Assembly (NCBI RefSeq): GCF_029931775.1
Contig: NC_079326.1
Location: 10,632,604-10,696,603 of the forward strand
Source: Euleptes europaea
Lineage: Eukaryota; Chordata; Lepidosauria; Squamata; Sphaerodactylidae
Direction of reading: 5' to 3'
Length of the DNA: 64,000 bases
Shown here: in pieces, positions 45,504-58,094 of the stretch
How positions within the stretch are numbered: position 1 is the stretch's first letter
Layout of the letters: each line of letters starts with the position of its first letter
Position numbers and translations under genes: made by a program
The notes under the pieces: model-generated
Database searches by the model: none
What the model saw: only the letters and a program-made list of their open reading frames with translations
What the model was told of the DNA's origin: nothing

Positions 45504-45950
45504 TAACAAAATAAATACTTCAGGCTTTTTACCTAGCCCTGTTTCAGACCAATGGTGGATCAAGTTCAAGGCTACCAATTGTTAACATCCCTTAGAAAAC
45601 CTATAGAAATAATTCTGACAATCTTTTTTTAACACTCACAGTAGCATACACCCAACTTGGGGAAATGTGTAGATGACTTGTGGGTAGATAATTCTCATCG
45701 TATGTAATGGCAGAGGCATGAGCTAGATCATGGCAAGGAAAATCACTGCACAAAACGTATTCTGCCTCATTTTGGACTCCAGTACTGAAGCCAAGTATGT
45801 GTGCCAATAATTAATAACCCATTCATATTTTAGTTGCTGCTTTCCCCTTTAAACTACACAGAAGTAGGCCCCAATCTTTTCCTGATGACCTCTATTTTAA
45901 AAGGGAGAAACAGCAAACAATATATGAATGTGACCTTTCTTTATTTCACT

Positions 45951-46150
45951 TACCACATTTATATTCTACCCCTGCTCCATGAAGCTCAGGGTGACATGTA
46001 TAGGACAATTTCATTTGTATCAAGATGTCTCCTTCAGTAATTTTCAGTGAAATTGAATGACTTGCCCAAGGCCACCAAGTATTTGGAACCAGGATTTGAA
46101 CCTGTTCTTCTCACATCCAACATCAATGCCCCAGCAGCTTCACAACAACC
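45951..46150 (-). mobile_element. Old tRNA-derived SINE, inverted
   Basis: tatattctacccctgctcca, gacttgcccaaggccaccaa, aaccaggatttgaacctgtt and 'caacatcaatgccccag' follow the reversed order of the Sauria-type SINE. Strongly diverged. Confidence 0.55.
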
Positions 46151-46974
46151 ATGCTGAATATGGTTTTTGCACAAGACTACCAAGCATAAAAATGTTCCTC
46201 AATAAGCCTTCTTAAGAATCATAGCGTCTTGGGACTACAACCACTGCCATGAGCCTAACCCAAAAACAAATGCGGTCTAGCTAAAATAGGCATGCATAAA
46301 CTATTCATGTTATTCTAAGGTACCGTTAGTAATTATTCCACTATCTCACATGGTCCTCATCCATCCTGAGTAGTCTTGTTTTGTAATACTTGGATTGTTT
46401 CCCCAAATGCTTTAATTACTTGGGCTCTGCTATTCTCTCCAAGAAGGACCACAGTTAACGACAGAGTTAAAAGACTGAGCATTTCTTCTGCGATCAAAGA
46501 TTTCAACTTGATCTGTCAGGAAAGAGAGAAAGAGATAGCGTAAGAGGAGAACATTTAGCAGGGAAAGAGACGGCTCACAGTAACTATGGTGTAGAACTAA
46601 TGATAAAAGGGGGGGAAGGAACTTATGGGTGAACACATAATATTTTGCACTCATCATAGTGCGTTCGTCACCTGCAATGTGAACCTGACTTCATATCTAA
46701 TAGTAGACGTATACACAGCAGCAAGCCAGTCACTGGATCAGTGAGTGAATCAGCTTTCAGTCTCTCTCCTCTCCATGTGCATCAAACAGGCTGTCCAATA
46801 TTTTTGTTGAACACATACCTACTAATGCATACGAAAACTAGAGATTTCAAGAAGTATGCTGTTAATGGCAGGAGCATTAGCCAATAGGCATCCATCACAG
46901 TTGCAACCCAGTTACCACAGCTTTCCCCCAATTCAGTCAAAAAGAATGCAGAAAATCTGCTGAACCATTTTCTC

Positions 46975-47076
46975 TAGAGTTGCCAGGTCCCTCTTCACCA
47001 CCAGCGGGAGGTTTTTGGGGCGATCAGTTGTAATAGCAGGAGATCTCCAGCTCGTACCTGGAGGTTGGCAACCCTA
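46975..47076 (+). mobile_element. hAT-type MITE, internally deleted
   Basis: Ends TAGAGTTGCCA and TTGGCAACCCTA. Exact 8-bp target duplication ATTTTCTC (46967-46974, 47077-47084). The 102-bp insert keeps both ends of the 209-bp element at 51072 but lacks its middle. Confidence 0.88.
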
Positions 47077-47827
47077 ATTTTCTCCCAGGACTAGAATATA
47101 TATGAGTGTTTTAAAGGCAGTGGAGATGCTATCAAACTCTTACACTGTTTTGTTTGTCTTCACTCTAAGTTGATGGATGATGGAAGAAAGGAGGTAAGAG
47201 GTTTGACACAATCAAGGAACCTCCCATATCCTTAGGCCAAAAAAACAGTACCCAAGATTAGGTTATTTCATTTCCTCTGGAGCCAACAGAATATGATATA
47301 GCATGCCTCACTGTATCTGATTTGTGCTTCGAGTATCAACAATATTTCACCACAAATCTGTGAAGATGCTCTTCTGGTGTCAGGTAACTCTGCTCTTCTT
47401 GTAACAGGTATGTCTTCTCAGGCTGAATACTGGTAATTCAGAAACCACTGATGAGCTTACTATCTAGTTTCCTAATCCTTGTCCAGCAGGTCTTTCTTGC
47501 TCACACAATTTCCAATGTAAGGCCAATTCACAAATACATGTTCATTACTAGATTACTGTATTAAAGCAATAACCTCCAAGCATGAATGAGCTTTCACATA
47601 CAGCTTTCAAGTCACCTATCACCACCTCAAACATAATGCTTTTCAATAGAGTCCATTTACAAATTCAGCTGTGGGTCCATCAATTAATACAGAATCAAAC
47701 AATGCAAATGTATCTGTGAATCAGCCCTTCACTATTTATCATAAAAAGAAGTAACCAATTAAGTAGATTCCTCTTTCTTGTGAGCCACACAGACCAGGCA
47801 TTTCTGTTTGTGCCCTACTCATTAGAA
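47077..47827. other. Nothing recognised
   Basis: AT-rich sequence up to the hAT element; CATTAGAA at 47820-47827 is the left target duplication of that element. Confidence 0.5.
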
Positions 47828-48760
47828 CAGGGGTGGGGAACCTTTTTCCTGCCAAGGGCCATTTGCACATTTATGACATCATTCAGGGGCCATACCAGGT
47901 GTAGATCTCCCGGTGGGGGGGGGGAGAGGCTAGGGTTGCCATGTCTCCAGCCACCACCAGGAGGTTGGCAACCCCAGGGGAGGCCACACAGAAGGCCTGC
48001 AGGGCTCCCCTGCTCCCCCCCTCCCAGGTGGGCGGGCAGCCAGCAGTGGGCCCGAGCAAACGAGGTGCCATGGGGGCGCAACCCACAGTCGATTGGCAAG
48101 GGAGGAAGGAAAACAGAGAAAGAGGAAAAGGGAGGGAGGGAGAAAGAGAGAAAAAGGGAGAAAGAAATGGAGAGAGGGGGAGAAAGAAAGAAAAGGACGG
48201 AGGGAAAGAAAGAAAACGAAGGAGGGAGACAAAGAGACAGAAAAAGAGGGAGAAAGAGTGACAGAAAAAGAGGAAGAAAAGAGAGAAAAGCCTTCCCACC
48301 CGCGCACGCTGGCCCAGCGCAACTGAGCCCCAGTCTCCATGCCCTCCCCCACGAGTCCACAAAAGCCCCCCCCCCAGAAGCCCGATCGACTCCCGCATGC
48401 ATGCTCTGCCACCAGGAGCCGCCGGCCTCTTTCCCCCTCCTCCCTCTTGCTGCTCAACAGCCGACAGGCAGCGAAAGGGGCTTACAAAGTGCCGCGGCAT
48501 TCCTGCACGCTGCGGCTGTAGGGGGCAGCCTTGGGGGAAGCGTCCCTCTCCCTTCCCTCTCGCCGACCAACAGCCGACAGTCGGCGAAAGGAGGTCCAAA
48601 GGGTGCTGCAGTACCCCTGTAAGGCGCGGCCCCAGGAACACCCTCAGGGAGGGCCGCCCTGCGCCCCGCCTCTGCGGCAGGGCCCCGGAGCTCCCGAGGG
48701 CCACAAAAAATCTCCTTGGGGGCCGCATAAGGCCCCCGGGCCTGAGGTTCCCCATCCCTG
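47828..48760. mobile_element. Non-autonomous hAT DNA transposon, 933 bp
   Basis: Terminal inverted repeats CAGGGGTGGGGAACC and GGTTCCCCATCCCTG, with exact 8-bp target duplication CATTAGAA (47820-47827, 48761-48768), which is diagnostic for hAT. The inside is GC-rich with a purine-only tract (about 48096-48290). It codes for no transposase: the 280- and 297-codon frames on both strands are low-complexity artefacts. Confidence 0.92.
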
Positions 48761-49159
48761 CATTAGAAGTACACAAAGGTGTGTTTTCGGTCTCAGCTTA
48801 AGCAGAACCATTTTTACCATTTCCCATCTAATTGGGGTGAGTGGGGATGTTGAGCTTTAATGCTAAAACACTATTTTTTAAATAAAAAGATGGAGCTGGG
48901 GGGGGGGTTAGATGGCTTCCATTCTAAACTCCAACTACAATTTTCTAACCTTCTAGGGGCCGATTCATGTGTTCATTTACCGAGGTGCTAGAGATAGTCT
49001 CATGCAAGCATACTACTTTAGATTTCACATGAGGTTCACTTTTTTGAAATCATCTTCACAAATAACCACCCATGTATAAATATGATGCTAGCTTTCACAT
49101 ATAAGCTTTTCATATGGGGCTCAAGTCTGATAAGGGTCTGTTTTCCAACCACCAACCCT

Positions 49160-50253
49160 CCTATGAACAGGCACAAACTACTGAGAGAGTTAATTGAAAA
49201 TTTTAATGCTCTTTGGCAAGTATTCAGAAATCCTTTTGAACTGGCCAAGGGAGTTAGACAAGGTTGCCTCCTTGCTCCTCTCTTGTTTAATCTATACCTG
49301 AATGATATGGCAACCAATTTCTCAGAGTTTTGCCACCCCGCAAAGCTTGCAAGCCATTCCACCCCGATTCTACTCTATGCTGACGATGCAGTTCTCCTGT
49401 CCCGCACAAGAATTGGTTTGAAAAGATCTTTGCAAACTTTTTCTGAGTACTGCTCTAGGGAAGGTCTTAAAATAAACCATCATAAATCTAAGATCATGAT
49501 CTTCACTAAGAGGAGAAAATGCCTCTTTTTCGCTGGGTATTAGATGGCTTTGAGGTTGACCAAGTCAAGGAGTTTGTTTACCTTGGCATTCTGTTTTCCC
49601 ATAACCTAAATTGGAATGCCCATCAAAAAGCAGTGTCCAACAAAATTAAACCTGGGGTTGGTGCTATTGTCAAATTTTTTCACACCAAAGGTGGCAAATA
49701 TATTCCAGGGGCTATTCAGGTTTTTAACCTGAAAATTACCCCAATTATCCTCTTTGGTGTTGCCATCTGGATTACAGTCATCAATGAATCTATAGATCGT
49801 CCACTGCTTCAGTTCTTACGAAAACTCCTAAATGCCCCTCGATGTGTTGCTGGCATTACTCTTCGTTCCGAGTTTGGCCAAATGTCACTTGAATTACCTT
49901 CTATGGTAATGCAGGGCAGAATTCTGAATATACCATACTCAGACAGGATCTGCCCTTGCTCTTCTGGCTCTATTGACACATTAGCCCATGCCCTTTGGGA
50001 ATGCCGCTTTTACGAGGAACTTCGATCGCACTATATTTCCCCCCTTTTAATATACAAATCGAATGCCTCTGTGACTGACATAATGCCTTTTTTACTAAGC
50101 GACAGGGACTCCAAGGCTACATTGTCAGTGGCAAGATTTGTTTCAGTCCTTATAACACTAGATCAATTGATCAAGGAGCTTCTAAGGGATAAAAGGAAAG
50201 GAAAAAGGAAAAAGTATTCAGAAAATAACAGAACTCTCACCACCTTATCCTAA
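49160..50253 (+). pseudogene. Non-LTR (LINE) reverse transcriptase, 5'-truncated and frameshifted
   Basis: Two overlapping frames hold the C-terminal half of a LINE polymerase. The first (to about 49520) has GVRQGCLLAPLLFNLYLND, the catalytic box LLYADDAVLLS (YADD) and GLKINHHKSKIM. The second (from about 49530) has EFVYLGILFSH and a zinc-binding-like tail CPCSSGSIDTLAHALWEC followed by FYEELR. A frameshift near 49520 separates them. The 5' half, including any endonuclease, is missing. The C-terminal CxC...H...C cluster fits Jockey/Vingi- or R4-like LINEs better than CR1, but the clade is not certain. Not a host gene. Confidence 0.9.
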
Positions 50254-51071
50254 TTCATGGCGGGTCTGATTTCGTTCCATCACCATAATCAAAGCAGGTT
50301 TAGCTGACTTTCATTGCAATGATACTTTTCTGTACATTAGTGACTCAGAAAGAAGCAATCTTCATTTTCTTTCCAGAATTCATCCTGCATCCCCACTCTC
50401 ACCAAACAATTTGATGTATTTAGAGGATTAAGCTTTACTGGAATAAATTACTTCCTCTCTAGTCTGCCTGCCTCTCTAGTCTGCCTTACCAGAATTAGGA
50501 GAAACATTAGCAGGTTGAATCAAACAAATGCAGGGGATGAAAATCTTAATGCAAATGGAAAGGACTAATTAGGAACAAAAGAGCTTCTTCCATAGATCAA
50601 CAATGGTCTGAGATGCACTGAGATATCATGGCTCAGTCATAAAGAAAAAATCTTGAACTGCTTAGGAAAGATGTTGCAAATGCCGGGCAGGGTTGTTCAC
50701 TGAGCCCACAGGGATGGGTTGGCACACAGAGTTGGAGTCTGGAGAGATTTGGTTTCTAGGGATGTTAGCCAGAAAGCTGTTCTTCAAGCCCTGCAGAGAG
50801 CTTCTTTGCTAATGTTTTCCCACTTCAGATGAACCCCCTGCTTGCTCTCTTCTCCCCATACGCACAGGAAAGGAACACTAGGTCCATGGCACATTACCTC
50901 TCCCCCATTGCTCCCTCTGTTTTCCACTTCCTGGAATAATAGCTCTCAATTAGTAGAGAACAAAGCACCTTGTGAGATAATGCCAACCTAGACTCCAGGG
51001 AGAAGAATGCGGGGACCAGAGATGACAGGGAAAGGTTTTGTTTTGGCACTGGCTGGGGGTGGGCAAATAGA
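50254..51071. other. Nothing recognised
   Basis: May include the 3' UTR of the LINE above for the first few hundred bases; no poly(A) end is evident. Confidence 0.4.
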
Positions 51072-51280
51072 TAGGGTTGCCAGGTCCCTCTTCACCACCG
51101 GTGGGAGGTTTTTGGGGCGGAGCCTGAGGAGGGTGGGGTTTGGGAAGGGGAGGAACTTCAATGCCATAGAGTCCAATTGCCAAAGCGGCCATTTTCTCCA
51201 GGTGAACTGATCTCTATTGGCTGGATATCAGTTGTAATAGCAGGAGATATCCAGCTATTACCTAGAGGTTGGCAACCCTA
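51072..51280 (+). mobile_element. hAT-type MITE, 209 bp, intact ends
   Basis: Ends TAGGGTTGCCA and TGGCAACCCTA are inverted repeats. Exact 8-bp target duplication CAAATAGA (51064-51071, 51281-51288). The inside is GC-rich on the left (gaggtttttggggcggagcc) and includes aactgatctctattggctgg. Frames across it are artefacts. Confidence 0.93.
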
Positions 51281-54200
51281 CAAATAGAGCTTGGTCTCCT
51301 TCCTCTTTAATGCCCACCATTTAGGCTTATTGCATCTCAACAGTAAATTAGTAGTGGGGTGGCATCACTTAGAGCATCTAGCAGGGAGTACTTAATGCTA
51401 TGGATCTTCCCCATAGATATTTAGCTTACATATTTAGCAGAGGAAGAGTGCATCTGATATTCAGATGTAGGTTTTACATAGAATGAAGTATATCTCCTGA
51501 CACAGCATTCCCTGGGTAGATACAGATAACTGCATTTCTCCTACCAAGAGAGTGATTTTGACCATTGCAGGTGAGAGACCATTGCTTGTGTGAGAATGGT
51601 GTGATAACAAGGACCCAATATTCTTTTGCAAATGTATAGTGGTAGAATACAGATCCATCAGGTACCATACAGATCCTTCAGAACCACAGCATAGGATGTT
51701 AGAAAAAGATTACTTTATAGTGGAGGAAACGTACATCTGAATTCTCATCCCCACTTACTATCCAGGGGGCTTTGTCACATATATTTTTACTTTCAAATGA
51801 TCACTGGAAATAATAGAGTTCCCAATCCTGTATTTTAAAGAAATAAGGCACTTGGGGGGGGGAGATGCTATTTTTTTAAACTTGGGGCACGAGGAAACAC
51901 TAAGCATGGAAGCCTATGCTTAGACATTCTGGACAATATACATGATTGATACAACCAAGACACAAGAAAGCTGTGATACTGGCCTAGAGATACTTCATGC
52001 AATTGGTCTGGGGAATGTGGTAAGAGGAATACAAATGCCACTACCTTCTTACAGAGCACCACTGTGCAGGAGCAGTTTTTGAATCAGGACAATGTCCATT
52101 TGATTTTTCAGACATTGCTCCTGGGATACTGCTGCCTCACATTGATGGCAAGATCATCTAAGATTTCATGCTTGTCATAAATTTAGGTAGGGAAAAACTA
52201 ACTCTATAAAACAAAAGAGCAGATGCGAGTCTGGGAAGAGATCAATTTTTCTGGTTTTTGTGCATATGCAACATTGTTCTTTGGGAAGGTATTAATTTTC
52301 TGAAATAATAGGACAGCCTCAAAAAGAAGCATCTCTGAAAGGAAATGTGCAAAGGTCAGCAGAGGGACAACTAAGGACAAATAGTAAGTGAAACAAATGC
52401 AGATACACCTTTTTAAAAAAGAGAGGACAGCAATCTTTATAATGAAGTACTTCACCAATGATTGTGGATAACACTGAAAAACCAAGCTACCAATAAAAGC
52501 GATCCATCTATCAATGACCATTCATTACAGCTTCCAGTAATCTGAGATTTAAGAACATCTCATAAAGAATTTCATAACCGACCTAACATCACAGCCACTG
52601 ATCAACCTAAACATCATTATCTCGCTTCTCAATGTTAGCAAAGAATATATTAAGGACAATAGCTACCAACCAGGCATGCCAATAAACAGGGTCATTTCTC
52701 TGGGTGAAGGGCTAAATCACTAGGAACCCAATACTCAATCCAATTCCCATTCACCAAGCAACTATTAATTTTCTTTGGAGCTTTGGTAAAAACTAGAATG
52801 TTAGATGTACAGAGTTGTGGCATATGGGTCTGCAATGAATAAAACTCACCACGTGCTGTGTGGAACCACTCAGTTTGCATTCTTGCCAAGGCAATCTGCC
52901 CATGTAAAGTGGCCCATGGTTCCACTGGACATCCCATATCCAAATACTCCCCTAAAATGTCTATAGCGTGTTCACACAGACATGAATTGCTGAATCGTAA
53001 GTGTTCTGAACCATTGCTAGAATAAACATTTTACTGTTAATGGTTGGGAAATATCTGATTTTGCAAGATATATAGTACAAATCATTGGAAAAAACATTTG
53101 GAAATCATTGGAATCATTGGAAAAAACATTTGGTTGGCCATACACACAATTCCTGAATTTTTTAAAAATACCTGTACTATAATAAAAATATTATAAATAA
53201 AATTAAAACCCATGAAAATGACCCCCCGACTATAGCAATTATAAAACTTGCCGCGTTTCCAATGAAAAAAGACTCAGGGATGACCAAACTATCAAAGGTG
53301 AGCTTTCTCACTCATTAGCTTGGGCATCTGTATCATCCAGACAAGACCGAAGAGAAATTAACCAAGGAGCAGGTGGAAATATGTGCCGACATGTGACACA
53401 AATGTGTGGTAAAATAGTCATCTATAGCCACCCTTCACATTTCCACAAAATGTATCTCATCCAATGATGCACAACAGCACCTTCTAACAAGGCAGATAAT
53501 GGATTTTTAAAAGAATATTGGCATTAGGAATTTTGTAAAACCATTGTGAGACTTGATATCTTGCTCACCAAGCTGCTGTTTATTTACTAAAATTCAAAAT
53601 TTGTCAACATTCTTGTATCCTGGCACAGTTTCTTTCCCTTAAGCTCTTTACTCCATCGATGTACTCCGACGGCTAGTGTTTTGGCAGGTTACATACTGAT
53701 GTTGGGGCTGATCAGCCTCCTGTTTTTGACACTTATCTAGCTGTCTTAAAATCAACTTAGACATTACACCCAGAACACAGAAATGCCAATAATGTTCCTT
53801 CCAACTGCAAAGCAGCCTTGGGAGGCTGTAAATTTGATCAGAAGATTGGCGAGAGGAAGATGATGCTGAACTCCTACCCTGCCTGCTGTTCCTTTTAATC
53901 ATCCCTTCCTTCCAGGGCTTTCCCCAAACACCTTGGAGGGGTTTTGATCAGATCAAATCTGTAGTCTCCTGTGGCTGCTTTTCAGTTGAAAAAAATACTG
54001 GATCCTTAACAATGGTAGGAAACTGGATGAACTTAAAACCGCACCAAAATTAGACACAAGAAATTGTGCCGGATCATTCCTCTGCTGATCCCAGCACCAC
54101 CACATTTTCTAACAGAAGCCTTCTAAGCACTGTTACTGACAATTAATATAAGCTTGCAAAGCTTGAGTTGAGGCATGAAACAATAAAGAGTCAGATCGAT

Positions 54201-54827
54201 ATTAGTTTTGCAGTTCTGAAGAAAAGTCCTATTGCCAAATCCCCCACTAAGTGACATTATGGTGATATGCGGGTTCAGGCCCTTCATCTTTTATCAGGTT
54301 TAGTGGCACAGCAATGCATACTACTATTTCAACCCAATTTTTACTTCTACTTCACTTTTTCTCCTGTTTGTGTATCCTGACCTTAGCTTCTGTCCTATTG
54401 CCGCATAAGCCGTTCATTTACATATTTTAGTATCCCTTGGCACTGCAATTTGGTGGAGGTGAAAAGCATTTGTGAAACATGCTGACCATTAAGCAAGCAT
54501 CAAAGGATACTGTAGGTCTCATTTTGATAAAGCCTCAATTAATTTGATTAGAATATATAACTGGGGGGGACTTTTAGATGTGTACCAGCAATGTGGTCAA
54601 TAATGTGTCACATTAGACACAGTGAAAGCCATTTCAGCTGGATTCAAGCTACATTTCTGTGCCAAGTTTCCCGTAAAAACACTGCAGGAGCCAGTTACAT
54701 TTTCCTGAGAAGCAGCAGGTTCCTTTCACACTTAACTGAGGGACCATTATGTTGCTAGCTAGGAGAGACAGGTCACTAACCATTGCTATTTTCCTAGTTT
54801 TGCCTACACTCAAATGTGTCAGCTAGC
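51281..54827. other. Long stretch without recognised genes
   Basis: AT-rich. It contains a small direct repeat at 53083-53133 (aatcattggaaaaaacattt twice). The minus frame 53648-53902 (84 codons, Ser-rich) has a donor-like ATGGA|gtaaag at its end but no confirmed partner. Confidence 0.45.
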
Positions 54828-55006
54828 CTGATCTTGTAAGATCTCAGAAGCTAAGGAGGACCAGGCCTAGTTAGTACTTGGATGGGAGATCACAAAGGAA
54901 TACCAGCGTTGGTACACAGAGGCAGGCAATGGCAAACCATCTCTGTTAGTCTCTTGCCTTGAAAACCCTACTGGGTTGCCATAAGTCAGCTGCGACTTGA
55001 CTGCAC

Positions 55007-55062
<56 letters not shown>
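54828..55062 (+). mobile_element. 5S rRNA-derived SINE with long (CA)n tail
   Basis: gatcttgtaagatctcagaa, gctaaggaggaccaggccta, gttagtacttggatgggaga match 5S rRNA. The body and gtcagctgcgacttgactgc follow. The tail is an uninterrupted (CA)n from 55011 to 55062. Confidence 0.88.
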
Positions 55063-55065
<3 letters not shown>

Positions 55066-55387
55066 AAACATGTCAGAAAAGGCTATTGTTTATAATTGAG
55101 CCATGATTGGCTCATTTTAATCTACTTGCCCCTGGTGTGGCCTAGAAGCTGGGGTGGGGTAAGGCTTTCTCATGTCCACCCCCTTTCACTATTTTACCAC
55201 ATATAAAGAAGGCCCTGGGATACTGACAGTCACACTCCGACTCTTGCTATGAATGCTGCCTCCTGTCCTGCTGATTGAGGAAGATATAACCTGAATGCAA
55301 GGTGACCTTTGCCTGATGTGGGATCCCACCAGGCTATGCCTACTAGTAGCCATGCCAGATCGTGGAACCAATCAAGCGTAAACATGT
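55063..55387. other. Nothing recognised
   Basis: Spacer of about 325 bp between two oppositely oriented 5S SINEs. Confidence 0.5.
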
Positions 55388-55605
55388 ATGTCTGTGAAAT
55401 GCCGTTAAGTTCCAGCTGACATATGGCAACCCTGTAGAGTTTTCAAGGCAAGAGACTAACAGAGGTGGTTTGCCATTGCCTGCCTCTGTGTAGCAACCCT
55501 GGACTTCCTTGGTGGTCTCCCATCCAAGTACTAACCAGGACCGACCCTGCTTAGCTTCTGAGATCTGACGAGATCAGGCTAGCCTGGGCCATCCAAGTCA
55601 GGACA
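55388..55605 (-). mobile_element. 5S rRNA-derived SINE, inverted
   Basis: Reverse complement order: gccgttaagttccagctgac, gttttcaaggcaagagacta, ctcccatccaagtactaacc, cttctgagatctgacgagat. Complete 5S part, no long CA tail. Confidence 0.87.
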
Positions 55606-56861
55606 AGTTTAAACATAGCCTGCACAAAATAAGATCAGAAGAAGTACAGCAAATTAGCTGGAGACGTGTTTTAACTTTTATTTGGCCTCTCTCTGAGCCT
55701 TGCAGTATTCCTTTTATAAAATAGAAATGTTCTGACGGTTCTAATATAATTGCATTACCCAAATTACCTTACTTCCTAACCATTAGCTATTTGGAGATCA
55801 CAGGGTTTTTTTAATTCCACCTTAGAACTAAAAGAAAAGGAAAATACAGCATCTGGCCTTCAGTTTTAGTGACTGATCAATATCCTCTTCCTCCTAATTC
55901 TTGGCCTATTAAAAATGAAAGGCTGTACTTAGGTCTGACTTGGAATTGAGGAGAACAAAAACTCAGAAAACTGGCACTGTGATAGGAATGAGGAGTCCCT
56001 TTTATGATAGCTGAGTGACTTGTCGATTCCTCTGCAATTGCAAGAAGAACATGTTCAGCTTTTACCAAAAGAAGCCTGGTTGCTGACCGGATAGGAGTCC
56101 CCAAAGGCAATGTCCCACTTAATGACTTGTTGTTGCTACGACATTATTGATGGACAGATTCAAGATGGTGCGGGATTCAAGGGAATCCATAATAAAAATG
56201 AGGATATATAACCCTTTAGGAGAGGCCAAGATCTGCCCACAAATGGGGCAAATGGCACTGTTTAAATCCCCCTTGTAACAGTTTATGCCTCTTATCTTAG
56301 TATTGCTATTTAAAAATGGAATATAATAAATAATGTGTCCAGATTAGTAGTACAAAATTGTTACAGAGAGTAGAAATAATAAAGATACATATGTGTGTTT
56401 ATGTATAAGCAACTTTCTACCCCTTTCTAGTAGATGTCATGCTTTTATGACAACTCATTTTGTCCATTATAAGAAATGGATGGTACACAGAGTAACATTA
56501 ATCATTGCTATATATGACAAATCAGTAACATTTATGAACATTCTGTGTTGGATTCTGTGGGAAAGTTCACGGAAAAACTGGTGGAATAAATCATTCCTCC
56601 CTTTTCCACCCTGCTGCATCTCCCAAAAATCCTCTCTGAGGTTTAGGGACCTTTGTAGGGGAAAAGACCACAGTTTGAAGGTGCGGTGAGGAGGAGGAGG
56701 AATCAGGTGAAGTTGTTTCTCCCCTGCCCTCTATCTCCGGCAGTTTGTCTTTTTGGAAGAAGGAGGAGATAAGTTCACACGATTCTATTTTCTGAATATT
56801 TGTAACTACTGTAGCAAACAATTCCAGAAATATTTTTTTTAATTGAAACTAATATTTGTGC
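55606..56861. other. Nothing recognised
   Basis: AT-rich; ends with AATATTTGTGC (56851-56861), the target duplication of the next SINE. Confidence 0.45.
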
Positions 56862-57086
56862 GCCCTGACCTGGATGGCCCAGGCTAGCCTGATCCTGTCA
56901 GATCTCAGAAGCTAAGCAGGGTCAGCCCTGGTTAGTATTTGGATGGGAGACCACCAAGGAATACCAGGGTTGCTGTGCGGAGGAAGGCACTGGCAAACCA
57001 CCTCTGTTAGTCTCTTGCCATGAAAACCCCAAAAAAGGGGTCGCCATAAGTCGGCTGCGACTTGAAGGCACTTTACACACACACAC
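56862..57086 (+). mobile_element. 5S rRNA-derived SINE with exact 11-bp target duplication
   Basis: AATATTTGTGC flanks both sides (56851-56861, 57087-57097), fixing the ends of this family: start gccctgacctggatggccca, end (CA)n. The 5S-like part lies inside, after a ~20-bp 5' leader. Confidence 0.93.
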
Positions 57087-57097
57087 AATATTTGTGC

Positions 57098-58094
57098 ATA
57101 GTATATGAGGTTGGATTCAAGGTCAGTTCCCACCAGCAGGTGGTTTTTACCAGTTCCCCTCTCTCATTGGTCTTCCAGGAGAAACGTTTTGGGGGACTCA
57201 ATGGGTTGCAGCAAGAGGACAAATTCCGTTCTGCTCATCCCTTAACTGGTTATACCGACTGTCACTGATGATGGTCATGTGTGAACTCTGCCAAGGGGTA
57301 GGCAAAGAAAGACTTGCCTCAGACTCTTTCAGGAGACTCTCCTTCCAACTTTTGTTACACAATTATGTCACGTGCCGGCTGGCACGGAGCTGGAACTGGC
57401 GCCACCATATTCTGTGTGATATGAGAGTGTGTTTTATTCATAAGCTTTCAACTGTGACTGCAGAATGCCAGAATGCTCCTTTCCGAAGTCAAAAACAAGA
57501 TCCCGTAATCAGAAACATTCTGGGAGAAAAAGAAATAAAAGGTTCAGAAAGCTATAAAACCAGCCAGCGTGGAAATTAATAAAAAGTGCAGCAATAGAAA
57601 GGGAAGCAATTTATACTGGACACGTTTTCCATTTGCCGACAAGTTATGTAGCAGTGGCACTCTTTCTGAATGCAAAATTAGCTGGGATTCAAGAGACAGT
57701 AAACCCCTGCATCTAAAGAGGGCAGGGAATTCAGCTCTGAGACGCTAGCCAGATTTAAACTCTCTCCCCACCTTCACCAGTTTATCTCTGGGAGGTTTTC
57801 ACAACGGCTTTCCCCAGGGAAGTGTCACAAGGGACTTATTTACACACACAATTCAACTGCTAGCCCCGCGCATGAGAGCAAGCTGAGGAAACCCACCCTC
57901 TATTCTTTGCAGATACAAGTTACAAATCAGAGAATGCACTTATTGTGAGGGGAGGGGGAATAAGCATGGCTAAGGAGTGATGATGGAAAGGTGACATAAG
58001 GTCTCTTCATTAATAAACCGTTCATGCCTCCCAAAAGCAAAAAACATCCCTCAGAAGACCAAATTTGAAAATCCAAGCATGCTTCTTTATTGAT
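57098..58094. other. Nothing recognised
   Basis: No gene or repeat recognised; a 103-codon plus frame (57268-57579) has no supporting features. Confidence 0.45.

Noticed and set aside
47780-48801. Frames of 280, 297, 195 and 175 codons on both strands
   Set aside because: They lie in or across the hAT element and its purine-only tract; compositions are Glu/Lys/Arg-rich on one strand and Phe/Leu/Ser-rich on the other, typical of low-complexity DNA.
53648-53902. 84-codon Ser-rich minus frame as a first exon of the RhoGEF gene
   Set aside because: A donor-like site follows ATGGA, but its phase does not fit the first recognised RhoGEF exon (phase 0) and no linking exon is seen.
56882-56965. Functional 5S rRNA gene
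   Set aside because: Only the internal part of 5S is kept, within a SINE bounded by target duplications and a CA tail.
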